Position numbers and translations under genes: made by a program. The notes under the pieces were generated by a model. The model ran no database searches. It had not been told where the DNA came from and saw only the letters and a list, made by a program, of their open reading frames with translations. From Chenopodium formosanum (taxonomy: Eukaryota; Streptophyta; Magnoliopsida; Caryophyllales; Amaranthaceae), in NCBI GenBank assembly GCA_024500155.1, contig CM044877.1:16311501-16375500 (forward strand): a stretch of DNA of 64,000 bases, written 5' to 3'. Of the stretch, positions 43,497 through 54,276 are shown one piece after another; the stretch's first letter is position 1; the number at the start of each line of letters is the position of its first letter.

Positions 43497-45100
43497 TGAT
43501 GTATCCATTTTATATAGTATTTTACTCACGTCCCTTGGTCATAATTAGTAGTGTTTTTGGCTTTTTAGAGCCACTTTTATTACTAATTGGTGTTTTCTAG
43601 TGTTTTCGTAGATTTGGTTGACTTTTGCAGGGATTTATGCTTTTAGAGTATTTTTCCGAGATATTTAGGAGCAATCACGAGCACTGGAGAAGCACGACCA
43701 GATTTTATAGCCCAGGGCCGGTTGGAGCCATCGAACCGGTGATTAAGGGCTCGGTAGAGGTGATACCGGGGCGTTTGGACCGAGTATTCAAGACCCAAAG
43801 AGAAAACCCAGATTGGCCCGAAGAATTGGAGCCCAATCGAAGTCCAAATATTGGCCCAAATTATCTGCCCGGCCAAAAAGGTTGGCGCCCGGAGGCGCGC
43901 CCGGCCGGGCGGGAGGAGCGCCCGGTGACGCGCCCGGCCGGGCGCGAGATCGTTTAGGAGACAATTAGAGTCGTTTTAATTTGTTTTAGTTTAGAATTTT
44001 TGTACGGAGTATAAATACTCCTCCGTAATACGATTTTAGTACCTCTTCTTCTTCTCTTAATCTTTTCTCTTAGACTTTCTCTCTCTACTTAGTTTTCTCC
44101 CTTAATCTCTCTCTAAACTTTTGTTCTTAAGTATTTCATTAATTCCAGATTTATTTTGGTGACGATTTCTCTTCCCTTAATCTTAGTTATTTATTTTATT
44201 CCTTTGATTATGATTTATTTTATTGCTTTGCTTAGTTTATATTTAATTATGTGTGAGTAGTTTAATTTCTAGGGTTTATGGGGATCTAATAAATAATATG
44301 AAGGGGTAAATTATTGTTGTTGATTATCAATGCTAGATTAATTTCCTATTGATTGATTTAATGCTCTGTGACTAGATTAGGCCTATCTTTTATGCATGAG
44401 TTTGACAATATTGATTCAAGAATCGAGAGATGAGAATTAATGTTTAGGTCTAGTTTCAATAGGCAAGTTAATTTATAAATGGTTAAGTCAAGATTCGAGA
44501 GATGAGATTTAATACCGGTAATTTAATTGTGTGATTGTAATAAGTAGCGAGAGCCCTTTACAATCTGGTTAATTGATGCATTGATGATTGACTATTATTG
44601 ATTGTTGGTATTGCATGATGATTTCTTATTGGATTGTTTTAATGTTTTACAATTGCGGCTTGTAAAAGTATAGCAATATTAAATTGATGAATCGAGCAGA
44701 TGTTAATTTGATATTAAAGGCTATTTTCAATAAGAACTTAGATCTAGTAAATTGCGAGAGCCTGTTAGGTCTATGTTGGTTAATAAATTGCAAGAGCCTG
44801 TTAATCATGTTATTTATGCAATGTCAATGATTGATTACCCTATTTTGCCCCGGAATATTATTTATTGGTGAACCTATACCCTAGATCCTTTTATATATTA
44901 TTTTCTCCCTTTTCCTACTCTTTTTAGTTTAGTTTCATATTCAACTTTTAATATTGGTTACTTAAATAATTTAGAGTATAATATTTAATTAGGAGTAAAA
45001 AGATTTGTTTCCCTGTGGAGATCGACCCTATTTCCCTATCTACTTTAGTTAGTGAATTAGGTAATTATTTTTTATTAGGGGATATGACTTTACCCTGTCA
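43497..45100 (+). mobile_element. Nested solo LTR, TSD GGCTC
   Basis: Starts TGATGTATCC and ends TTTACCCTGTCA, 1604 bp, with GGCTC at 43492-43496 and 45101-45105. A TATA box (AGTATAAATACTCC) lies at about 44009-44022. The 3' part has 'tccctgtggagatcgacccta', as in Athila/Tat-type gypsy LTRs. A GC-rich patch at 43880-43950 has repeated GCCCGGCCGGGCG words. The open frame at 43625-43957 is LTR sequence, not a gene. Confidence 0.9.
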
Positions 45101-45216
45101 GGCTCCCTACTTTATTTGTCCCTAATCGTAATGTCAATTCCCACTTCCTATGAGTGCCAAGCATATTCACAACATGCTTTTAACGTAGGCGCACTTCGAA
45201 CGACGCCTACAGTAAG

Positions 45217-45825
45217 TGTATTCTATTCTTGGTTCTCATGATCTAGATGGAATTCACATGGTATTACATGCTCAATTATGCATCCATCTCTTCATTTTTA
45301 TACCAAGTGCTGCTAATGATGGAGGTTAATGATCACTATTATAATACCAGATTATGAGATGATGCAGATTTTGGCAATCCCATTATCTACACAAACCCCA
45401 TTAACATTTCTTTTTAGGAGGAATCTACTCTATATCCTAAATTTTAATGTCTTCAGGACCACTAAGCAAACAACTAATTACTCGACGCACTTTTCTAATC
45501 TCCATGTATTATTATCTAATCTCCCAGATTATAGAAAGATATTACTTTGGCTGGCTGGCATAAGCAGGTTTTGATGTTGGCATTACATGAAATACTCTGG
45601 TGGTTATGTTCTAGGGTTCGCTTGATTTTCTGAAATTGCTGTAGGGCAAGCGGGGGTTGCCTACACACAAAGTATTTTGTATTTTCTGACTGTAGAAGAA
45701 GTGTTCATTGTTTTGCTCTGAATGTAATATGGGTTGTTGCTGATTTAGTTTGTTATATGAGGAGAATGCTTCAATTTTATGTCTTAATAGGTTATTTATT
45801 TGTAGTGAATAAACTGCGTTATCAG
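45217..45825. other. CACTA interior right of the nested LTR
   Basis: No supported gene. The open frame at 45329-45574 has no domain I know. Sequence before 45826 ends in GTTATCAG, a plausible splice acceptor for the OPR-like exon. Confidence 0.35.
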
Positions 45826-45891
45826 GTTTTGATGGAGTGGAGATCCATGGAGCCCATGGCTACCTCATTGACCAATTCCTAAAAGATGGTT
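45826..45891 (+). pseudogene. Captured 12-oxophytodienoate reductase-like exon fragment
   Basis: After a TTATCAG acceptor, the frame reads FDGVEIHGAHGYLIDQF followed by LKDG, a hallmark stretch of plant OPR/old-yellow-enzyme flavoproteins. It includes the His pair (HGAH) that contacts the substrate in that family. The match stops at 45891; the next codons (CTKFKLHQD...) are not OPR-like. With only about 22 codons inside a CACTA, this is a captured gene piece and not a working enzyme. The other OPR exons were not found in the element. Confidence 0.75.
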
Positions 45892-46225
45892 GTACAAAAT
45901 TTAAGCTTCATCAAGACAGTATACAATTCTACAAGATTTTTCAAGTTCTTAGTCTACTATATGGAATATAAAACTTGTATAAATTTTCATGTTGTATTAC
46001 AGAGTATTATTTATTTAGTAGCTTTTGACTCATGTTGAGAGTTAATGTAAAGTCAATTTGGACATTTGTGAAAGTTGTATATTTGATTTTATAATTATTT
46101 CAATTTTACATTTATTATTATTATTGATAATAGTAATTAAAATTTGGCATCATAGAAGATTATCAGGATAGCAGACTAGCAGGTATCACCTGCTGCATTT
46201 TTTTTTTAATTTGGGTTCAATTGTA

Positions 46226-46440
46226 TTCGTAACGGGCATTTTGACTGCCCGTTACGAATAACCCGTTATTCGTAACGGGCGGTCAAACTGCCCGTTACGA
46301 ATAACCCGTTATTCGTAACCGGTAGTCAAAATGCTCGTTACGAATAACCCCGTTATTCGTAACGGGTAACGCCCGTTACGAATAACATAGCCTATCCGTA
46401 ATGGCAGCATACATAACGCCCGTTGCCCGTTACGGATAGA
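46226..46440. repeat. Right subterminal repeats of the CACTA
   Basis: Units of TTATTCGTAACGGGC and GCCCGTTACGAATAA alternate, mirroring the left end. The last part before the terminus degrades to CCGTTACGGATAG. Confidence 0.85.
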
Positions 46441-46480
46441 CTATTTTTGCCCATTACGGATAGCTATTTTTCCACTAGTG

Positions 46481-47600
46481 ATCCCCCCATTCAAATCTAG
46501 TCTTCTTCCTGATTGCTTGGAAGAAGTAAAGGCATTTGTCACGTGACCGGCTGAGGAACCTCCCCAATGCCGCCAAGCAACCGGTTAGTCTTTGTACTTC
46601 CTTAACAGTGCGGGGTGACTTCATGTCAATAATCGCTTGTATCTTCTCAAGGTTAGCCTCTATCCCTCTTTGATCAATCAAGAATTCGAGAAACTTCCTT
46701 GACTCAACATCAAAGACGCATTTCTTAGGATTAACATAACCTTATGCCGCCTGAGTGTGGTGAAGGTTTCTCGGAGATCGGCAAGGTAATCTGTCTGTTG
46801 CTTGGATTTGACTATCATATAATCAATGTACGCCTCTAAATTCCTTCCAATTTGATTAATAAAGACTGTATTAATCATCTGTTAGAATGTAGTCGGCGCA
46901 TTCTTCAAGCCAAACTACATCACAGTATAACATAATAACCCCTGATCAGTTACGAAGGGCGTCTTCTCTTGATCTTTTTTCAACAGGGGTATCTGATGGA
47001 AGCCGGAGTAGGCATCCATAAAACACATCAAGGCATGCCCGGCTGTAGAGTTGACCTGACTGTCAATCTTTGGAAGCGAATAACTATCCTTTGGACATCC
47101 CTTGTTGAGGTTTGTGTAGTCAACACACATATGCCAGGTACCATTCGGCTTCTTTACAAGCACAACATTCGCCACCCAGTCAGGGAAATTACATGGCCGA
47201 ATGAACCCAACATCCAACAACTTTTTAACTTCGGCAGATGCCGCCTGACTTTTTTCCTCGCCGTGATTTCTTTTCTTTTGCCGGATGGGCTTCTTTTTTG
47301 GATCCATGGCGAGTTTGTGGACAGCGAGATCTGGGCTAACGCCTGGCATCTCTTCCACTTCAAAAGCAAAAATGTCTTTGAATTCTTTCAGCAATAGGTG
47401 CAAATCTACACCCATCTTAGCATTAGCAGCCGTCCCAACCTTAACAGTACGCTCTAGACGGCTGTCATCCAGAGGTATATCGATATGTTCACCAGGCGGC
47501 TGGGGACGGAGCTCATCTGACCGTTCACCGGTCAGTGATTGCTATTTTTTCTCTTTCTTCACCTCCACCAGCCGATGAGCCTTTCTTTTCTTTCCGGCTG
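46481..47600 (-). pseudogene. Gypsy reverse transcriptase, broken and split
   Basis: Frames read LLDVGFIRPCNFPDWVANVV, CVDYTNLNKGCPKDSYSLPK and MDAYSGFHQIPL (47415-46915), then AYIDYMIVKSKQQTDYL (46878-46678), then QRLTGCLAALGRFLSRS and FEWGD up to the CACTA. The catalytic YxDD box is YIDY, so a metal-binding Asp is lost. At least two frameshifts are present. RT continues on the other side of the CACTA at 37861. Confidence 0.85.
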
Positions 47601-47998
47601 CTGGTGGGGGTGGGCTGACGTCTTAAACATTGTCAAGGTCTATTGGTTCTTGTCCTTGACCGTCTAAGGCCACTGTGGACTTGACGGCTGTGGGATAACA
47701 CTCCCGGGCCGTCTTCTGATCCACATTCAAGGAACCAACAGAACCGTCATCCTTCTCATACTTGATCACCATGAGGGAAGGAATGATTACCGCCTTGGCC
47801 TCGTTGAAAGTTGCCCGGCCTAAAATAATGTTATAGTCGGTCATCTCCTCAACTACTAAGAACTTGACGATAAGGTTTTGTCCTTCTCCTTTCTCTCCTA
47901 GCCGGATGGGTAGATCAATCCTACCGACTGGTACACAATCCCCCCTCCAAAGCCAACCAGGGGGTGGTTTACCGGGTGAATGCTGCTAGGCTTATACT
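47601..47998 (-). pseudogene. Gypsy protease region, frameshifted
   Basis: MTDYNIILGRATFNEAKAVI, with ARECYPTAVK downstream, is the typical end of a Tat-type retropepsin followed by its linker (usual form YNxILGRPTLN...). The active-site DTG part lies in a shifted frame near 48000-48050 (a DTDNSLDIIQRCL-like reading) and is not clean. Confidence 0.6.
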
Positions 47999-49914
47999 TC
48001 AGCTTTTACAAGCACCTCTGGATGATGTCCAACGAGTTGTCGGTGTCAGTAAGGATCCGCCCAACCAGCTGATTGGCGACCTTACATTCAATGACAACTG
48101 TGTCGTCATGCGGCGGCGGACCCTGCCTCTGTCCTTTTCAGTGATCAAAATATCTGAGAAGGTGGAGTTGGCTGAAGCCTGATCCTCATCATCATTATCC
48201 ATCTTTTGAAGATGGCTCTTGGTGCCCTGGATGGTGGGGCCACCACATGAGAACCCGCCTACTAAAGTGTAAACCAACTCTTTGTCAGTTTCCGAGCTAC
48301 TAGCAGGCTGGGGTGTCTTAGATGACTGCCCTAGGTTCTTCTTATTAGTCTCTTTGGACTTAGAAATGTAGGACTTTAACATCCTTTTGCCATCCAGACA
48401 GTCCAACGCCCGCTGAAGGTTGAAGCAGTCGTTGGTGTCATGGCTAACTTCCTCATGGTATTGGCAGAATTTATTTTTATTCCTTGATTGAATGGAACTT
48501 TTTATTGGATTCGGCTTCTCTAGAGAAAGTCGGTCCTTGATCTCCATGAGGATGGAGTTGCAGTCCTTGTTAAACTTGTACTTAGGGACGTACGGTTTAA
48601 ATTCTTTCTTTTTATTCTGGGACGGCTGGTGAGAATCACTCACCGCCCAGACTTCTTTTCTCTTCTTTCTCTCATCTTTTTTCTTTGCCGGTTGAGCAGG
48701 CCGGCTATCTTTTTGTTTGTCAGACTTCTTGGAGTCCGACTGACTACCAAGCGAGCAGAGGTCGGTTGCTTGAATATAGCTTTCCGCCTCCCTTAGGGCC
48801 TCCTTTAGGGTAAATGCCCCTTTTCTGACAAGGTCAAACTTAAAGGTCGACCCGTCTCTCAGACTCTTAAAGAAGTCTGTAAAGGCTACTTCGTCAGACA
48901 ATCCCTGAATCTGAATTCTGGTCAGGTTAAACCGCCGGACGTAGGAGCGTAATCCTTCCCTCTCTCCTTGCTTAATGGTGGTCAAGTCAAGACTTGTTTT
49001 CTTTGCAGGGATGTTCATTGAGAAGTTGGAAGAAAACAAGAAGACAAGCTTCTTGAAGCTATCAATGGAACTGACTAGCAAGTTGTCAAACCATTGTTGG
49101 GCAATGCCCTTCAATGTAGCCGAAAAACATCGACACCAAGTGGCATCGTCCAACCCCTGCAAATACATGAGGTTGGTGTAAGCCATGAGGTAATCTTCTG
49201 GGTTGGAGGTACCATCAAAAGTACCTACCAACACATTTTTAACCTTGGCCGGCTGTGCCGCCTCGGTTATTTTCTGGGTGAACGTAGAAGGTTGTTCACC
49301 CAGGCAGAGCAGACGGAGCTGCCATTCTAGTGGCTGGACATTATTGTTTGCCGCCTGACCTTCGAAGAGAGTCGATTGCATGAAATGAGGAGAATACGGG
49401 TCGTAGACCATAGGGGGTGCGTACGGTGCATTCCTAATCATCCGAGGGCTAAAATGGACGGTATTACCGCCTGTATGGCTCTCATGCAAGGATTATACAT
49501 TCCCTGCAGATGTATTCTTAAAGATGTCTGGAAAACTTGAAGTGGAAGCTGACTCAAACAACTGTTTATTCCTCTTACGGGTGATGATCTCCCGTGCATC
49601 AAAAATGGATTTTTTTCCCCCAGCTATTCACTCCGGCGTGTATTGTTGGTATTCCTCTTGGGCAGAAGAATCTTGGACCAGTCAAGGGTCCCGGCTGCCT
49701 TCTCCTTTCGATACGGAGTTGGCTGCCTGTCCTTGAATGGCTTCCTCTTTTCTAGAGGAGTCTTCTTTGATGGCTGACCCTTACTTGGGCCAACCTGGTT
49801 CTTGGTTATCAGATCCTTAATTTCACCCTTGAAATTAGTCATGAGTTTCAAGAGTTCGTCTCGAGTGACTGGAGCAGATCCACCGGCATATGGGTTTCCC
49901 TTTCCGGCTGACAA
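47999..49914 (-). pseudogene. Gypsy gag, frameshifted
   Basis: The N-terminal part (49914-49624) is KGNPYAGGSAPVTRDELLKL with a basic linker. After a frameshift, the capsid-type retrotransposon gag domain (49489 on) has GTFDGTSNPEDYLMAYTNLM, SATLKGIAQQWFDNL and IKQGEREGLRSYVRRF. A CCHC-like motif (FCQYHEEVSHDTNDC) has the form common in Tat gags. It would form the particle for the element RNA. Lys-rich stretches after residue 260 of the main frame are probably for nucleic-acid binding. Confidence 0.82.
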
Positions 49915-50110
49915 AGGGGCCGACTTATACCCGCCTGGCTTGCACCCTGTTCCAGAGTGTCCCTGGGCCTGATGCGCTTGGTTATCAGAGAGCCATCATT
50001 GGCTCTATAGGTTTTTCCCTAAGGATCATCCTTGGTCAATAAAGACCTCCGGCTAGTCTACCGGACGTTCAGGAGGTGGTACAGACTCTTGAACCATCCT
50101 TGAGGTACTC

Positions 50111-50128
50111 TCCCCATAGACGGCGCCA
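50111..50128 (-). other. Primer-binding site of the gypsy element
   Basis: On the minus strand, TGGCGCCGTCTATGGGGA follows the 5' LTR after two bases. TGGCGCCG-type sites are common in Athila/Tat elements and usually assigned to tRNA-Asp. Confidence 0.75.
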
Positions 50129-50130
50129 AA

Positions 50131-50621
50131 TGTATTGGGTGTTTTGTCCCTTGGGAGAGTTACGTCACAAAGACTGGTCCGGCTCGAGCTGTACCTGTAA
50201 AAACATGGAGTCTCCGGATGTAGGAGCTCCGCCTTCGACAATCAAGTTAGTAACTTGAAAAGAAATATAGAGTGCAGAAATTTAGGTGGGTATCTGCTTG
50301 GATTCCAAGCTTAGGTGTTTCTCTGATGTGAGAGAAAGTAGTTTTAATAAATGATTGATTGTGTCCCCAAAATGGGGAAATATCTCCTTCTTTATAAGGT
50401 CGTTGGAAGGTGTGCCCCTTTCTAGGTCACTTGAGCTAGATTTTAGTGGGCTGCGCCGTTTTACGGCGTCCTTGGAAATTGGGCCCTTGAAGGCCGCAAT
50501 TTCAGAAGATATCTGAAGGGGACACATGTTAGATGGCTATTGGACCACTTGGACCAGCTTGGGTTTGACACGTGGTCTTCTCTCATTGGTCTACATGTCT
50601 AGGGTATTTTTACCCTAAACA
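50131..50621 (-). repeat. 5' LTR of the gypsy element
   Basis: 491 bp, TGTATTGGGTG ... TACCCTAAACA on the plus strand; partner of 30819-31298. Minus-strand transcription into gag starts here. Confidence 0.9.
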
Positions 50622-50626
50622 CATGT

Positions 50627-50737
50627 CAATTCCTAACTAATTTTGTATCAATGTTATGTTTTAAAATTTGACTTATAGATTAAAATATATTTTATAATTT
50701 AATAAACAACCCGGGCATCGCACGGGCAAAAAACTAG
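50627..50737 (+). mobile_element. Helitron-like repeat, copy 1, 3' end
   Basis: This is the continuation of 30261-30818 beyond the gypsy. It ends with a hairpin CCCGGGC-ATC-GCACGGG (50711-50727), six A's and CTAG, then T: a Helitron-type 3' terminus. The next copy starts immediately. Confidence 0.65.
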
Positions 50738-51496
50738 TTAATATATAAAGCTAAACTTTTAACCAGCCACAAGGTAGCGACATTTGGCGTTCCAACTTTT
50801 CACCAAATGTCGCGCCACATTAGATAGATTTAAATAAACTTTATAAGAAAAAAAAGTTAGTTTAGAATTATATTAGGATAAAATTTTAGGATAAAATTGT
50901 TACTTTGGAGTTTTATTTTCAATTCCAATATTTAAGATGTACAAGTTGAATTATAATTTATTCTAAAAAATTATTAGATTATGTTCTAAAAAAATTATCA
51001 TATAAATTTATTTTTTATATCATAATATTTTTTGGAGCAAAAGAAATAGTTGAAAGCATAAAACATCCATTTATAATATATACTAATCGGTTTAAATAAT
51101 ATAGTTCACAATTTAATAGAATTTTATTACTATGTAGATCTGTCAATTAAGGTCGGGTCGTGAATCATCTCGGATTGAGTCACTTCAGGTTACGAGTCAC
51201 GAAATGTTCAACTCTTGCCCAAAGTTTTGGGTTCGGGTTAACCCAACGGGCTTTGAACTTTTATTTTTTTTTATTTTTATTTTTTTTAGCTATTTTTTTA
51301 ATGTGTTAAACCGAACATTTTAACCAAAATTATTATTAGTCATTACATGCCTAATAGATAGCAAATCGTCATAAATGCACATCAATTTCTAACTAATTTG
51401 GTATCAATGATATGTTTTAAAATTTGACATATAGATTAAAAATTTATCTTAAAATTCAATAAAAAAAATGTGTACATCGCACGAGCACAAAATTAG
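50738..51496 (+). mobile_element. Helitron-like repeat, copy 2 (tandem)
   Basis: AATATATAAAGCTAAACTTTTAACC ... to a worn hairpin (TGTACATCGCACGAGCAC) and TTAG at 51493-51496. It is collinear with copy 1, head to tail with no gap. It is non-coding. A third, diverged start (TTATTAAAGCTCAATGAC) follows at 51501. Confidence 0.6.
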
Positions 51497-52512
51497 TATA
51501 TTATTAAAGCTCAATGACAAGAATTGAAATCTTGCCACATGTCGCCAATTTAGCCATGTGGCATCATGTCATGTTATTATTGATCATTGATGTTTCCTCT
51601 CAAAAATTCTAATTTATTAGCATTAATATTAACACATCTTGGTAATAAAGTTATTTAAAAATGAGTTATTCATATTCATTAATTTTAAATTTTAATTGTC
51701 TTATACGTGTATATTTTAATAATAATACGATTAATTTTATTTCTTTTAGTTACTCATTTAAAATATGTTACCCAAAAAAGTATAATAAAATTTTGGTTTT
51801 TTCTTCTAATCACAATATATGTCTACTTAAGGATTTTTTTTTTAATAACAACTAAAGAATAAAAAATTGCTTAACAAATAAAAAAAAACTAATATACTTC
51901 ATATGTTTCTATTTTATCTAAATTATGTTCTAAAAGTGCACATGGGGCAACTTTTAGAAGTAATAAGGTATATCATGTGCAACAAGGGCAACAAAGTTAC
52001 AATTTCTCTCTCCTCTCCTTAAATATTAACCTTAAGGCAATGGGTCAAGTATTCTTCCCTTTCTTCTCTTTCTCTGTGTTCTTTATTCCTCTATGGTGAT
52101 TGAATTCGAATTGTTTTTACGAATTCCAGAATTTAGGGTTTGCTAATTTCCTTCTAAATTTGGTACTTCTAGGTCTACTGTCTCAACCTCCACTAAACAA
52201 AAAGTGTGGGTGTGGCGTCCCAAATGCTAGATTGAATAACAAGATCCAAAGGGGTTGGTTTGGGACCTTTGGGTAAATAAGATTAGTGTTGTATAACAAG
52301 ATCAAAGCGAAAAATGATGTTATATTGAAAGGGTATTTTATGGTTTTCTAGGCATTTAGTTGAATTATGATGTACTGAAATTGATTTACTACATGTGGGT
52401 TACTGCATTTTGCCGCCACAAATTCAATTGGGGTTTTATTTTCATGATTGTAGCTTTTATAGAGATTAAACTTTTTGATCTTAATCAATGGAGATGAGTG
52501 AAAATAGAAGAT

Positions 52513-52556
<44 letters not shown>

Positions 52557-53942
52557 GGGATTACTCAATAAGGCAGCAACTATTTCAACCACGTACAACC
52601 ATTGTCGAGTAGAAGTAAGGAAGAAAGAGAAAGAAAGAGGAGCAGGGGAAGAGAAAGAGGGAAACCGAAAGAGGGGAAAAAAGAAGAGGGCGGAATTAGG
52701 GATTAATTACATGTCATGTGCTTGGCACGTGATTGGGTCTACGCCGGAGCAAAGGTCAAATATTCACTTTCCGGCATTAGGTGTTAACTTGCAACATTTT
52801 TTTGAAAAATGGTGGCTTTTTGCAACATATATTTTTATAAGGTGGTTATTTGCAAAAACAGATATTTAAAAGGTGGTTTTATGCAAATTTTCCTAGATTT
52901 TATAATGTGAGATAATGACTGGGCTTGGACATTAGATTTTATAATGTGAGATAATGATTGGGCTTCGTCCAAATCCAATTGTGATTTGAAGGAATTTTTA
53001 CTAATCGTGGTCGCCCAAACTCACATATGATGATGTTAGCAGATCTGTGATAAATATTGTTCTTTAACCTTTGGGCTAGGCCCAAACCTACTGGATAAGT
53101 GCCCTAAATCAAGAATCCAATAGTTTTTTTGCCATGAAAAAAAAAAGATTTTATAATTTTATTTTAATAAATCATGGTTTAATAAATCATAGCTATACAA
53201 ATTTAGAAATTTATCATAAATATAAGTACGACATGCATTTAACTGAACCCCCCATAGTAATGTATAAATCAATCCTTCTCCTAATTTCGTATGTTACTGT
53301 GCGTAAGGAAATAATTAAGAATATAATATTTTTCCCTTATTGCACAAGAGAAGATCAATATTTACAACAAATACACTTTTTTTTTTTTTTTTTTTTTTTT
53401 TGTTTTTTTGTGAAGAAACATTAATGCCAAGAACACTATTTTTTTTTTTAAATGAGAAAAACATTAACAACAAGTCCTTAAGAAATTAAGATTTGTGTCT
53501 ACCATAGCACAGGTTAGTTTTTAATGTAAAAGTTTAAGTGATAACCTACCATAGCACCGGTGACCATAGCTATTAAGGTTTTTTGTTATGGACATATAGG
53601 ATATCCGAAATGAAAACTCAGATCACTTATCCAACATTTCACATTTATAAACATCATATATGATATCATGCGTTCTATGTGTTTTTTTAATAGATTTGTA
53701 GATTGAACTTGGCTCCTCAATGCGCGTTACATAATTAAACAAATTATTTCACATGTCACCAATTATAATCCGCATTTGATTCATTTGGGACTCCAGTTAC
53801 GTAATAGCACTCAAGTTATCTTTTAATGGCGATATATGTTAAATATGATTTATAATGTATGATAAGACAATTCATACTTTTTTTTTTCTTTAAAATAATT
53901 TTTTTACAAATGTTTTCAGTTGATGTAGTACTATAAACTATA
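51497..53942. other. AT-rich spacer with simple repeats, no gene
   Basis: Contains T runs (52515-52553 and 53379-53402), GA-rich DNA (52617-52690) and phrases repeating GGTGGTTTT.TGCAA (52825-52890). No supported gene; the frames at 52498-52869 and 53134-53424 are created by homopolymers. Confidence 0.45.
52894..52965. repeat. Tandem 33-bp duplication, period 39
   Basis: The phrase TAGATTTTATAATGTGAG... up to GGGCTT occurs at 52894-52926 and 52933-52965 with one mismatch (ACT/ATT). Confidence 0.85.
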
Positions 53943-54110
53943 AAGGGTTTTTCTACACAGTAACCCTCAGTTGTTGGGTTTTCTAAGGTGTGCCCACACT
54001 TTTGGGAAATTCCACAAGGTAACCCCAGGGTACAGTTAGTAACTGTACAGTACCCTTGCCGTTAGTTTAGCTTTGACGACGTTATGTTTTATGGTGTTCC
54101 AGCAGTATTA
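53943..54110 (+). mobile_element. Possible Mutator-like terminal sequence
   Basis: A G/T-and-C/A word set (GGGTTTTTCTACACAGTAAC, GTGTGCCCACACTTTTGGG, AACCCCAGGG) precedes the GRF ORF and looks like a transposon end. The partner end would lie beyond the copia element at 55290 and outside the window, so an inverted repeat cannot be checked. Confidence 0.3.
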
Positions 54111-54276
54111 GTACTTGGCTGTTAGTTTTGGTGGGAATATTTCCCTCCAATTTTTCCCTCATCCTTCCTCTTATTATATTTAAGTCCTACTCCCCCCTGC
54201 TTCAACCTCTCTACTCTGTCCTTTTTTGTAAGTTCTCTGACTTCTCCATTGTAGTGTTCTTCATCCACCAAATAAC

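Larger units (their letters stand above)
41921..45211 (+). mobile_element. Solo LTR (gypsy type) with nested LTR, TSD GTAAG
   Basis: Starts TGTAGACACC and ends CGACGCCTACA, with GTAAG at 41916-41920 and 45212-45216. Subtracting the nested insertion, it is about 1.68 kb. A TATA box (CCCTATAAATACC) lies at about 42611-42623. The U3 region carries palindromic CCGTGTCACGG repeats (42306-42553). A related inverted copy is at 261-2146. No internal domain follows, so it is a solo LTR left by LTR-LTR recombination. Confidence 0.88.
37865..46480. mobile_element. Non-autonomous CACTA (En/Spm) transposon inserted in gypsy pol
   Basis: Left end CACTAGTGAAAAAAATC; the right end, read inward, is CACTAGTGGAAAAATAGC. 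The 3-bp target ATC is duplicated at 37862-37864 and 46481-46483. Both ends carry the subterminal arrays typical of the superfamily. Removing it and one ATC joins the gypsy frame exactly (FEWGD next to DAEAAFQKLK). No transposase was recognised, so it was moved in trans. Its 5.3 kb of own sequence include leader-like DNA (38200-38600), an orphan exon (39874-40022) and an OPR-like exon (45826-45891). A nested solo LTR occupies 41921-45211. Confidence 0.93.
30819..50621 (-). mobile_element. Ty3/gypsy Tat-lineage retrotransposon, split by a CACTA
   Basis: LTRs at both ends (30819-31298 and 50131-50621) with near-identical 5-bp flanks, CACGT (30814-30818) and CATGT (50622-50626). Along the minus strand: 5' LTR, primer site TGGCGCCGTC, gag, protease, RT, RNase H and integrase, then an antisense gene, polypurine tract and 3' LTR. 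An extra oppositely oriented gene between integrase and 3' LTR, with gag/pol motifs such as CVDYTNLNKGCPKDS, fits the Tat (Retand-like) group. Without the CACTA the element is about 11.2 kb. Many frameshifts, stops and a lost RT catalytic Asp show that it is old and dead. Confidence 0.9.

Noticed and set aside
43625..43957. 110-residue open frame with Arg/Pro/Gly-rich end
   Set aside because: Inside a solo LTR; the composition comes from a GC-rich repeated patch.
47999..48182. Separate small ORF at the end of gypsy gag
   Set aside because: Plus-strand shadow of gag/protease.
52498..52869. ORF starting with poly-Phe
   Set aside because: Created by a T homopolymer; the same applies to the end of 53134-53424.
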